Assembly (NCBI RefSeq): GCF_003014555.1 | Contig: NZ_PYGE01000005.1 | Location: 248,001-312,000, forward strand | Source of the DNA: Haloactinopolyspora alba | GTDB taxonomy: Bacteria > Actinomycetota > Actinomycetes > Jiangellales > Jiangellaceae | DNA length: 64,000 nucleotides | Direction: 5' to 3' | Shown: piece by piece, positions 35,335 to 44,815 of the stretch | How the letters are laid out: each line of letters starts with the position of its first letter | How positions within the stretch are numbered: the stretch's first letter is position 1 | Program-made: the position numbers and the translations under genes | Notes under the pieces: model-generated | What the model saw: the letters and a program-made list of their open reading frames with translations, nothing else | What the model was told of the DNA's origin: nothing | Database searches by the model: none

Positions 35335-36174
35335 TCAGCGGGTGGCGCCGATGCCGACGTTGACCTCCGCGCGCAACAGCGCGGCCGGTTCGCCGCCGGA
35401 ACGTTCCCGCAGCATTCCGTCCACCACCCGCAACGCCTCGTCGCGCTGCTCGCTGGTCAGGGCCGCGGCGACCTGCGCGCCGAGCGGGTTGCTGGATGTC
35501 ACCATCGCCCAGAACCCGGCGGCGGACTCGAAGCGCAGCTCCCACGTCGCCGGCTGCACCGTCACGTCGACGAGCCCCGCGTCGACCAGGCGGTGTCGGA
35601 ACACTTCCGGGTCGGCCAGCTGGAACGGCAACGGTGGCGGGTCCGACGGCGGAACGGGCGCCTCGGGTGCGGCCGCACGTACGGCACCGATGAAATAGGT
35701 GAAGAACTCCGCCCTCTGCGGTGCGCCGATCGCGGCGACGAGCACCCGGCCGCCGGGCCGGGTGACGCGGACCATCTCGGCCAGACCGGCGTCGAGGCCC
35801 GGGAACAGCGACACGCCGTTCTGCGATCCGGTGACGTCGAAGGAGTCGTCGTCCAGGTCGAGCGATTCGCCGTCCATGACCTGGGCCCGCACGTTCGTCA
35901 GTCCGGCCGCGGAGGCGCGATCGCGGAGCCGTTCGATCATGGCCGGCGCGACGTCCGTCGCGAGAACGTCCGCTCCGCGGCGCGCGGCGGCGAGGGCGAG
36001 CGCGCCGCTGCCGGCGGCCACGTCCAGGAACCGGGTGCCGGAGCGCACGTCCACCCGGCCGACCAGCTCCGCACCCAACTGTTCGTTCTGCGGCGTCACG
36101 TGTTCGTCGAACCCGGGCGCGAGCGCATCCCAGGCGGCTCGGACCTGCTCGGGCGTCGGTGTTGTGGTGGTCAT
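35335..36174 (-). CDS. Class I SAM-dependent methyltransferase
   Basis: Starts at the ATG at 36174 after AGGAGG; 279 residues. The SAM-binding loop is FLDVAAGSGALALAAA, followed by ATDVAPAMIERL and MDGESLDLDDDSFDV, as in UbiE/Methyltransf_11 proteins. The substrate is unknown. It is downstream of a LuxR regulator gene on the same strand with a 133-base gap and converges with the P-loop kinase gene. Confidence 0.87.
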   Translation of the reverse strand: MTTTTPTPEQVRAAWDALAPGFDEHVTPQNEQLGAELVGRVDVRSGTRFLDVAAGSGALALAAARRGADVLATDVAPAMIERLRDRASAAGLTNVRAQVMDGESLDLDDDSFDVTGSQNGVSLFPGLDAGLAEMVRVTRPGGRVLVAAIGAPQRAEFFTYFIGAVRAAAPEAPVPPSDPPPLPFQLADPEVFRHRLVDAGLVDVTVQPATWELRFESAAGFWAMVTSSNPLGAQVAAALTSEQRDEALRVVDGMLRERSGGEPAALLRAEVNVGIGATR

Positions 36175-36307
36175 CGTTTCCTCCTCGCTCTGGAGCGTGG
36201 ACCCAGCGTGCCCGGCCGCGCCCGCCGCCCGCATCGGGCGGATCACCCATGCGCACCGGCGACGACCGGTAGGTGATTCTGCGTAGCCGGCGGTACTCCG
36301 GAGGCGA

Positions 36308-37966
36308 TCAGACCAGATGGTGTTCGTAGGCATACGCGGTAGCGGCGGCCCGAGAGGTGAGGCCGAGTTTGGTGAACATGTTGCTCATGTGCCTGGCGAC
36401 GGTCTTGTCGCTGATCACCAGCGTGTCCGCGATCTGTCGGTTGGTCGCGCCCGTCGCCACCAGGCGCAGCACCTCGACCTCGCGTGGCGTCAATCCGCCG
36501 ACGGCGTACACGGAACCGAGCGAGGCGATCTCGTCCGCCAGGCCGAGCGCCGGGGCTGCGTGCAGCCGTTCGAACACCCGCCGAGCCGCGGCGACCTCGC
36601 GTTCGGCGGCATCGTGCTCCGCCAGCCGCTGATACGCCTGAGCCATCCGCAACCGCACCCGGCCCAGCTCGTACGGCGCGGACAGCTGCTGCCAGCCGGT
36701 CTTCGAGCGGCGCAGAACGGCACATGCGTCGGCCGGGTCTCCGTCGTGCAGCAGCACCGACCCGCGGGCGTAGTCGACCACCGCCCGCAGGTACGGCGAG
36801 CCGAACGTGGCGGCGATGTGCTCCAGTTGCTTGGTCGCTGACCGCGCCGTGGTGACGTCGTCGCGGGCCAGTGCGATCTCTGCATGTGCGGCCAGCAGGT
36901 GTGAGCGGCGTACCGGGGCCGTCGCCTCCCGGAGTTCGCGCCGGATCGCGGCGGCCGCGTCATCGGCCCGCCGCTGGGCCAGCCGCAGCAGTGCCAGGCC
37001 CGGCTGTGGCGAGTGTCCGATGTCCTCGCTCCTGAGGTACTCCGCCTCGGCACGAGTGAACTCGCCGCGTAGCCGCAGCAGCTCGGCGAGCTGGTAGTGC
37101 GCCATCCCCAGGGCCGGATCGCCCGGCGGGTCGGACAGATGTTCACAGGCCCGTCGTACCTCGCGCGCGGCTCCGGCCCAGTCGCCGCGCAACTGCATGA
37201 TCTCCGAGCGATGTATCAGGCATTGCCCGCGATACGGCTCGAGGTCCTGATGCGAATCGCACCAGCGGTCCAGTGCCACCGTCCACTCCTCGGCGCGGCG
37301 CACGTCGAAGACGTCCCGGCAGGCGATGATGACCGCGCAGTAGACGAGGCCGGCGGCCAGCGGCGACACGTCGCCGGTGGTGACCGCGACCATGGCCTCG
37401 TCCAGCATGCCGACGCCGTGCGCGACGTCTCCCGCGGCGACCAGTGCCTGCCCGCGCCCGAGCCGGCCGAGCGCGATCAGGTCGGCGTCGCCGAACCGCT
37501 CGGCGATCTCGCCGACCTCGCTGAAGATCGAGTACGCGGTGTCGGTGTCCCCGCTGTCGAGGGCCTGCAACCCCGCCGGGAGCCGGACGTAGCCGCGCTC
37601 GACGCAGTCCAGCGCCGCCGTCTCGAGAAGGTGCTGCGCACGGGCCAGCCATCCGCCGCCGTGCGCGTGTCGCCCCCTGAGGACCAGCGTCAGTCCGAGC
37701 CAGAACGCACAGCGCGCCGCGCGTGGCAACTGCCCGCGGCGCACCAAGGCATGATGGCCGCGTTCCCATGCGTCGGCGGCGGCGTCCGCTCGCCCCGTCA
37801 GGTAGGCGGCGAGCGCGAGCCGCTCCAGATCGTCCGCATCGAGCGGGCCCTGCTGATCCGCCCTGGTCAGCAACGTGTACGCCTCGCCCCAGGCGCGGCG
37901 CTCACCGGCCGCGCGGGCACTCTCGAGGACATCGCCCCCCGTGTCCGCACGGAATACGCCAGACAC
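36308..37966 (-). CDS. LuxR-family regulator with helical repeat N-terminus
   Basis: A 552-residue protein. The C-terminal 60 residues are a LuxR helix-turn-helix (LTPREVEVLRLVATGATNRQ ... DKTVARHMSNMFTKLGL). The long N-terminal part is made of TPR-like helices and lacks the ATPase P-loop of large LAL regulators. It may sense a partner protein or metabolite. The neighbour downstream is a methyltransferase gene, which could be a target. The extent of the regulon is not visible. Confidence 0.87.
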   Translation of the reverse strand: MSGVFRADTGGDVLESARAAGERRAWGEAYTLLTRADQQGPLDADDLERLALAAYLTGRADAAADAWERGHHALVRRGQLPRAARCAFWLGLTLVLRGRHAHGGGWLARAQHLLETAALDCVERGYVRLPAGLQALDSGDTDTAYSIFSEVGEIAERFGDADLIALGRLGRGQALVAAGDVAHGVGMLDEAMVAVTTGDVSPLAAGLVYCAVIIACRDVFDVRRAEEWTVALDRWCDSHQDLEPYRGQCLIHRSEIMQLRGDWAGAAREVRRACEHLSDPPGDPALGMAHYQLAELLRLRGEFTRAEAEYLRSEDIGHSPQPGLALLRLAQRRADDAAAAIRRELREATAPVRRSHLLAAHAEIALARDDVTTARSATKQLEHIAATFGSPYLRAVVDYARGSVLLHDGDPADACAVLRRSKTGWQQLSAPYELGRVRLRMAQAYQRLAEHDAAEREVAAARRVFERLHAAPALGLADEIASLGSVYAVGGLTPREVEVLRLVATGATNRQIADTLVISDKTVARHMSNMFTKLGLTSRAAATAYAYEHHLV

Positions 37967-38048
37967 ACGAGAACCGTAGCGCTTCTCAACGGCTTCGGCG
38001 CCTGTCGTGAGCCGGCGAACTCCAGACGGACGCGCATCGCCGGACCGG

Positions 38049-38723
38049 TCAGCCGGTGCTGTCGGCCGTCGGCATCCGCGTCCAGTGGAAGTCGACCAGG
38101 AAGTGCGGGCCCTGCTCCGGCGCGGTTCCGATGCGCGGCTGGACGGACAGCAGGAGGTAGCCGATGCGGGTCTCGGCGATGCGCGGGGACGGTGGGCGGG
38201 TGCCGCGCCGCAGGTGGCCGAGGGTTTCGGTGATGTAGCGGTCGGTGATCTCGCCGCGATGGTCCGGGCCGAGCTGTGCTGCGAGATCGCGCATGAACGC
38301 CTCGGCCTGCGCGGTCGTGTCGAAGGAGAACTGCAGCCCCACGTGGCCCGGGGGCGCGGTCTCGGGCGTCAGCTCCGGCGGCCGTTCGAGATTGTCGGTC
38401 GCGTCGACGACGACGAGGCGCGGGTGCAGCGTCAGTGTCAGACCGCCGGGCAGCGCAAGGTCGGTCCGGAACGTCCGGGAGGTGTCGTCCTTGAAGTAGA
38501 CGGACAGGCCCTGTCTTCCGTCGCTGATACCGACATCGGCGCGGGTGGGTGGCTCGGTGAGGTCGAGTTCGTAGTGGTCGGTCTCGACGTGATCGGCCAC
38601 CTGACCGCGGTCGTCGGGGTTGTTGCTGTCGTTCATGCAGCCTCCGGTGGTCAGCGCCAGGATCAGCGCGAGGCAGCCGGCCGTGACGGACCGACGGCTC
38701 GGCAGAATCGGGTGCGCGGACAT
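38049..38723 (-). CDS. Putative lipoprotein of unknown function
   Basis: A 224-residue protein with a short basic N-terminus (PSRRSVTAG) and a lipobox-like LTTGGC, so it is probably lipid-anchored. The ATG at 38723 overlaps the previous gene's stop region; a TTG at 38729 is an alternative. The mature part has no recognisable domain; it has FRTDLALPGGLTLTLHPRL, VGLQFSFDTTAQAEAFMRDL and a WTRMP end. It is coupled to the ESX-like gene upstream and is likely part of the same function. Confidence 0.7.
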   Translation of the reverse strand: MSAHPILPSRRSVTAGCLALILALTTGGCMNDSNNPDDRGQVADHVETDHYELDLTEPPTRADVGISDGRQGLSVYFKDDTSRTFRTDLALPGGLTLTLHPRLVVVDATDNLERPPELTPETAPPGHVGLQFSFDTTAQAEAFMRDLAAQLGPDHRGEITDRYITETLGHLRRGTRPPSPRIAETRIGYLLLSVQPRIGTAPEQGPHFLVDFHWTRMPTADSTG

Positions 38724-38725
38724 GC

Positions 38726-40099
38726 TCAAAACGGCAACGGGGGAAAGAGGATGTCGTCGATGCCGGGCAGATCAGGGATGATGTCGCCCGGCGGGTCCGG
38801 CATCGAGATGTCGATGGGCGGTCCGTCGAGGACCCATTCCAACGGTGGGAACCGTTCCTTCATCCTGTTGTCGTCGATGCGGTCGCCGACGGGGGAGGAG
38901 ATGATCTCGTTGGCTCGCTCACGGTCGTTGCGCCAGAGTTCCAGGAATGTCGGCAACGTGTCCTGCTCGATCAGGGCCCAGCGGTCCTCGAAGTCGGCGA
39001 TGTTGCCGTCGTCGAAGACCTCCGGGTAGCCCTTGGCCCCCGGAATGGACGGCGCGCCGATGAGAGTCATGAATCGGGTGACGAGTTCTCCGCTCGGTTC
39101 GTGAGATCGCATCTGATCGTAGTGTCCGTCGATGACGTCGCGCTGTTCGCGCCACAGCAGTGCGCGGTTCCCGTCTTCGACCAGCGAGGTGTCGCCGGTC
39201 CGTTCGCCCTGGTCGATCTTCCGGAACGCGTCGCGGACGTCGCGGCCGATGACTCCGGCGTCGTACATCTCTTCGACCGCCTCGTAGCCGCCGCTCTGGT
39301 AGGCCTCGTGCACGGGAGCCAGATCGAAGAAGATGTCCTGCTGCATCTGCAGGAACGTCGTCTCGTAGAAGTGCAGTTCGTCCTCGCCGATGCCGGCGGC
39401 CTCGGCCAGCAGCCCGCTGAGTGCCTTCGTGACCGGGTTCACGTCGAGCAGCGAATGCAGCGCGGCGTTGTCGTTGACCCGGTCGGCGAGATCCTTGAAC
39501 TCGGCGAGGTCGAAGAACCCGGCGGCGAACGACGGGCCGATCATGTTCGCCATCCCGGCCCAGATCAGGTTGTTGTTCGCGCCGTACAGGTCCCCGTAGT
39601 AGGTGTAGACCTTCTCGATGATGTCCCGCTGCACGTCGGCGCCCCGGCTCGGGTCCCACTCGTCCCGGTCGATGCCGGCGCGTTCGAGGGCACGGGACTC
39701 CCAGTAATGCTCAAGCGCGCCGGCATACTCGGTCGCGGGAACCTCGGCCTCGCGGGCGAGGTCGAGGAGGTTCTTCAGTTCATCCAGCTCGAGGGACTCG
39801 TAGCCGGTCAGTGCCTCGGTGATGTCCGCGGTGTCGACGTGGTCGGTGAGCTGGTAGTCGGCGGCGACGGACGGCCAGTTCGACGGGAGGTTGTCGTCGC
39901 CGCGGACGATCGCGGCCGCCGTCCGCAGCTTCTCGGCCAGCGACTGGACGGTGAACTGATGCAGCCACGTGCCCAGCATCGGGAAGACCACGTCGAGGTC
40001 GGCGGCGTCACCGCGCGCCGTGTCGATCGCCTCACCCAGCTCGTCGAGCAGGCGGGCCGTCTCGTCGGCTCCCTCGGGGTCGATCGCGACCTTGCCCAT
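38726..40099 (-). CDS. Large ESX/WXG-like hypothetical protein
   Basis: From the ATG at 40099 (GAGGGACGGG just before) the protein has 457 residues. The first 75 residues (KVAIDPEGADETARLLDELGEAI region) resemble the helical heads of ESX/type VII secretion proteins. The rest is largely helical, acidic and without a recognised enzyme motif, ending with a proline-rich tail (PDPPGDIIPDLPGIDDILFP). No signal peptide is present. It is divergent from a 68-residue helical gene and coupled to a lipoprotein gene. A secreted structural or toxin protein is possible but not shown. Confidence 0.65.
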   Translation of the reverse strand: MGKVAIDPEGADETARLLDELGEAIDTARGDAADLDVVFPMLGTWLHQFTVQSLAEKLRTAAAIVRGDDNLPSNWPSVAADYQLTDHVDTADITEALTGYESLELDELKNLLDLAREAEVPATEYAGALEHYWESRALERAGIDRDEWDPSRGADVQRDIIEKVYTYYGDLYGANNNLIWAGMANMIGPSFAAGFFDLAEFKDLADRVNDNAALHSLLDVNPVTKALSGLLAEAAGIGEDELHFYETTFLQMQQDIFFDLAPVHEAYQSGGYEAVEEMYDAGVIGRDVRDAFRKIDQGERTGDTSLVEDGNRALLWREQRDVIDGHYDQMRSHEPSGELVTRFMTLIGAPSIPGAKGYPEVFDDGNIADFEDRWALIEQDTLPTFLELWRNDRERANEIISSPVGDRIDDNRMKERFPPLEWVLDGPPIDISMPDPPGDIIPDLPGIDDILFPPLPF

Positions 40100-40168
40100 C
40101 CCGTCCCTCGCCCGGTCGTGGATCCTCGGACGACCATAGTGGCTTGATCGACTCGATACCATCGCGTC

Positions 40169-40375
40169 GTGGGTGAGGTGGAGCAGCTGCGGCAGTTGGC
40201 CGAGCGGCTCGACGGGCTCTGTGAGCCGGTCGAGCGCGAACTGTCCGCGCAGTTGCAGTCCGGCGACTTCGCCGGGCCACTCGCGGACGAAGCCGACGAG
40301 ACCGTTGGCGGGACCCGGCGCGCACTCGCTGGACTGGCCGAAAAGCTCCGCGACATCGCCGACGAGCGCGAGTAG
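40169..40375 (+). CDS. Small WXG100-like helical protein
   Basis: A 68-residue protein from a GTG, made of two predicted helices (VEQLRQLAERLDGLCEPVE, then TVGGTRRALAGLAEKLRDIA) with a loop between. The length and helix-turn-helix layout fit WXG100-type partners, but the WxG motif itself is missing. It is divergent from the ESX-like gene and could be its partner. Confidence 0.6.
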   Translation: MGEVEQLRQLAERLDGLCEPVERELSAQLQSGDFAGPLADEADETVGGTRRALAGLAEKLRDIADERE

Positions 40376-41809
<1,434 letters not shown>

Positions 41810-41824
41810 GAGGTCCACCGAACC

Positions 41825-42427
41825 ATGGCCACGTCCCGTCGCAGCCCCGGCTCCCGGCCCTCGGGTGGCGGGGCTGCACGGCGTCCGGCGGGCCGTACGT
41901 CCCGCCCGGCAGCGCGGTCGACGCGATCGACCGGCCGGCCGCGCGCCACCGTGGAGCCCGGGACGAAGAACCCCGGCGCCACCGGGTCGAACGCCGCCGG
42001 ACGCGACCGCGCGACGCCGCCGCGCAAGCCGGGGCGGCCGTCTGTCACCGGCCGCGCGGCGGTGCTGGCTCTGGTGCTGGCGGTCCTGCTGGTCTCTTAC
42101 GCCTACCCGCTGCGGACCTGGTTCGAGCAGCACGGTGAGCGTGCCGAGCTCGAACGGGAGGCGGCGCAGCTGGAGTCGTCGGTCGAGCGGCTGGAACGTG
42201 AGCTGCGGCTGTGGGAGGACCCTGCCTACGTCGAGGCGATGGCCCGTCAGCGGCTGAACTTCGTGATGCCGGACGAGCAGGGGTACGTGGTGGTGGCCGA
42301 CCCGGAGGCCGAAGAGTCCGCCGTGGACGAGGACGGGCTGCCGCCGGCGGGCGAGGGCGAATGGTACGAGCGACTGTGGACGTCGGTCGAGGTCGCCGAC
42401 ACACCACCTCCGAAGGAAGGCGAATGA
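41825..42427 (+). CDS. ftsB: Septum formation initiator, FtsB/DivIC family
   Basis: A 200-residue protein. A long basic, serine- and proline-rich cytoplasmic head (about 1-75) is followed by one membrane helix (AAVLALVLAVLLVSYAYPL), a coiled coil (EREAAQLESSVERLERELRLWEDP) and the family motif MARQRLNFVMPDEQGYVV. It is part of the FtsQBL complex that links cell-wall synthesis to division. Its stop overlaps the DUF501 start. Confidence 0.93.
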   Translation: MATSRRSPGSRPSGGGAARRPAGRTSRPAARSTRSTGRPRATVEPGTKNPGATGSNAAGRDRATPPRKPGRPSVTGRAAVLALVLAVLLVSYAYPLRTWFEQHGERAELEREAAQLESSVERLERELRLWEDPAYVEAMARQRLNFVMPDEQGYVVVADPEAEESAVDEDGLPPAGEGEWYERLWTSVEVADTPPPKEGE

Positions 42428-42927
42428 CCACCCGGCACGCCGACCAGACCGACATCGACACGCTGACGCTTCAGCTGGGCCGGCCGGTCCGCGGCGTCCG
42501 CGCGGTAGCCTGTCGCTGCGCGCCGGGCCATCCGGCCGTCGTCGAGACCGAGCCGCGGCTGCCGGACGGCACGCCGTTCCCCACCCTGTTCTATCTGACC
42601 TGCCCGCACGCGGTGGCGGAGGTGTCCACGCTCGAGTCGCGCGGTGTGATGCGCGAGTTGTCCGCCGAGCTGGACGCCGACGACGGGCTCGCGGCCGGTT
42701 ACCGTGCCGCTCACCACGACTACCTCGACCGCCGTGAACGCGTCGCCGTCGTGGACGAGATCCGCGGCGTGTCCGCCGGCGGCATGCCGACCCGGGTGAA
42801 GTGCCTGCACGTCCTGGTCGCGCACAGCCTGGCCGCGGGGCCGGGCGTCAACCCGCTGGGCGACCGTGCGCTCGACCTGCTCGCACCGGTGTGGCGGCCC
42901 GCCACCTGCACCTGGGAGCCGCGATGA
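42424..42927 (+). CDS. DUF501-domain protein
   Basis: A 167-residue protein starting in an ATGA overlap with ftsB. It has the DUF501 pattern LGRPVRGVRAVACRC, PTLFYLTCP, STLESRGVM and PTRVKCLHVLVAHSLA. The conserved cysteines may bind metal. The function is unknown; it is almost always found next to ftsB and ppx in actinobacteria. Confidence 0.93.
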   Translation: MTTRHADQTDIDTLTLQLGRPVRGVRAVACRCAPGHPAVVETEPRLPDGTPFPTLFYLTCPHAVAEVSTLESRGVMRELSAELDADDGLAAGYRAAHHDYLDRRERVAVVDEIRGVSAGGMPTRVKCLHVLVAHSLAAGPGVNPLGDRALDLLAPVWRPATCTWEPR

Positions 42928-43850
42928 CCCGCGTCGCCGCGGTCGACTGCGGCACCAACTCGATCCGGCTGCTCGTGACCGACCTGGATCCGACGGCCGG
43001 AACCCAGGCAGACCTGGACCGCCGGCTCGAGACCGTGCGGCTGGGTCAGGACGTCGACCGTACCGGAAGCCTGGCACCGGCCGCGTTGGAGCGGACCATG
43101 ACGGCGCTGCGTGAGTACGCGGGCATCATCGACCGGCTCGGGGTCGAGCGGGTGCGCATGGTCGCCACCAGCGCGACCCGGGACGCGGCGAACCGCGACG
43201 TGTTCGTCGCCGGGGTGCGTGACGTGCTCGGCGTCGACCCGGAGGTGGTCAGCGGCGCCGACGAGGCCGCGTTGTCCTACGGCGGTGCGGTGCGCGGGCT
43301 CCCGGCCTCGTCGCCCGCGCCGTACCTGGTGACCGACATCGGCGGCGGATCGACGGAGGTGGCGTTCGGCACCGACGACGTGAAGGCCGCACGGAGCGTC
43401 GACGTCGGATGTGTGCGGCTGACCGAACGGCGCTTCGCCGCCGACCCGCCCACGCCCGCGCAGGTCCGTGCGGCCGTCCAGGACATCGACGCCGCACTGG
43501 ACGACGCCGCAACCGACGTCGACCTCGCGTCCGCCGCCACGCTCGTCGGGCTCGCCGGGTCGGTCACCACGGTCGCCGCCATCCATCTCGACCTGCCCGG
43601 ATACGACCCCACGGCCATCCACCACAGCCGCGTCCCGGCCACCGACGTGCGCACGATCAGCGACCGGCTGCTGACGATGCCGCGTGCGGATCGGGCGGCG
43701 ATCGCTTCGATGCATCCCGGCCGGGTGGACGTCATCGCCGCCGGCGCGCTGATCCTACGCCGACTGGTCGACCGCGCCGGTGTCGACGACGTGCTGGTCA
43801 GCGAACACGACATCCTCGACGGCATCGCCTGGAGCCTGGTCGCCGGCTGA
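42924..43850 (+). CDS. ppx: Ppx/GppA-family exopolyphosphatase
   Basis: A 308-residue protein overlapping the DUF501 gene in an ATGA. Its actin-like ATPase fold is marked by VAAVDCGTNSIRLLV, ATSATRDAANRD and VTDIGGGSTEVAFG. It removes terminal phosphate from polyphosphate and/or from pppGpp. This shorter form lacks the C-terminal HD domain of the E. coli enzyme, as is usual for actinobacterial Ppx. It is the last gene of the eno operon. Confidence 0.92.
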   Translation: MTRVAAVDCGTNSIRLLVTDLDPTAGTQADLDRRLETVRLGQDVDRTGSLAPAALERTMTALREYAGIIDRLGVERVRMVATSATRDAANRDVFVAGVRDVLGVDPEVVSGADEAALSYGGAVRGLPASSPAPYLVTDIGGGSTEVAFGTDDVKAARSVDVGCVRLTERRFAADPPTPAQVRAAVQDIDAALDDAATDVDLASAATLVGLAGSVTTVAAIHLDLPGYDPTAIHHSRVPATDVRTISDRLLTMPRADRAAIASMHPGRVDVIAAGALILRRLVDRAGVDDVLVSEHDILDGIAWSLVAG

Positions 43851-43996
43851 TCGCGCCGGTCGCGCCGGTCGTGCCGCGGGCGAAACATGACAGCCGGGGG
43901 TGTGTAGACGATCCGCGTGTGGGTAAGGGCTGTCAACGCCGGTTACCGGCATGGGGCCGCCGCCCGAGCGCGAACGGGATGTGTGACGGAAACGCG

Positions 43997-44815
43997 ATGA
44001 GCACGCACAGTGCGACGTTGTATCTCGATCGGATCGACGCGATCGTCTTCGACACCGACGGCGTCGTCACCGACACCGCGCGTGAGCACGCGGCCGCCTG
44101 GAAGCAGACGTTCGACGCGTTCCTCCTCCGGCACGCCAAGGGCACGGGGGAGCAGCCGACCGTCTTCGACGCGCACACCGACTACCTGCGCTACGTCGAC
44201 GGCCGCCCGCGCGACGAGGGGGTGCGCTCGTATCTCGCCTCGCTGGGCATCACGCTGCCCGAAACCGGTGGTCGCGACAGCATCGCCGCTCTGGCGGAGG
44301 AGAAGACGCAACGGTTCGCCGCCGAGATCAACCGGCACGGTGTCATCGCGTTCCCGTCGTCGGTGGACCTGCTCCGCGAGCTGCGACAACTCGGTGTGCC
44401 GACGGCGGTGGTGTCGTCGAGCCGGCACTGCCGCGACGTGCTCCGTGCCGCGAACGTCGTCGACCTGTTCAGCGTCCGGGTGGACGGTTTCGACATGGAG
44501 CGCCTGGGCATCAAGGCCAAGCCCGAGCCGGGCCTGTTCGTCGAGGCGGCGGCGCGGCTCGGCGTTCCCGTGGGACGGTGCGCGATCATCGAGGACTCGC
44601 TGACCGGTGTCGAGGCCGGCCGCCGGGGCGCGTTCGGCGTCGTCATCGGCGTGGACCGGCACGGCGACGTGTGCGGCGAGATGTACGAGCACGGTGCGCA
44701 CGTGGTGGTGAGCAGCCTCGCCGACATCTCGCTGGTGAACCCTCCTCAGCGCGGGGCATCCGCGCCGGAGGGCACCACCCGCACGTCGTCGGCGTCCACG
44801 AACGCGAACCGGTGA
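43997..44815 (+). CDS. HAD-family hydrolase, beta-phosphoglucomutase-like
   Basis: A 272-residue protein. It has the nucleophile motif AIVFDTDGVVTDTA, the VVSSSRHC second motif, Lys in IKAKPEPGLF and the IEDSLTGVEAGRRG metal motif. The cap domain carries LPETGGRDSIAALAEEK, as in beta-phosphoglucomutases and sugar-phosphate phosphatases. No partner glycoside phosphorylase is near. The last 70 bases overlap, in the opposite direction, with the end of the amidase gene. An in-frame ATG at 43979 is also possible. Confidence 0.85.
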   Translation: MSTHSATLYLDRIDAIVFDTDGVVTDTAREHAAAWKQTFDAFLLRHAKGTGEQPTVFDAHTDYLRYVDGRPRDEGVRSYLASLGITLPETGGRDSIAALAEEKTQRFAAEINRHGVIAFPSSVDLLRELRQLGVPTAVVSSSRHCRDVLRAANVVDLFSVRVDGFDMERLGIKAKPEPGLFVEAAARLGVPVGRCAIIEDSLTGVEAGRRGAFGVVIGVDRHGDVCGEMYEHGAHVVVSSLADISLVNPPQRGASAPEGTTRTSSASTNANR

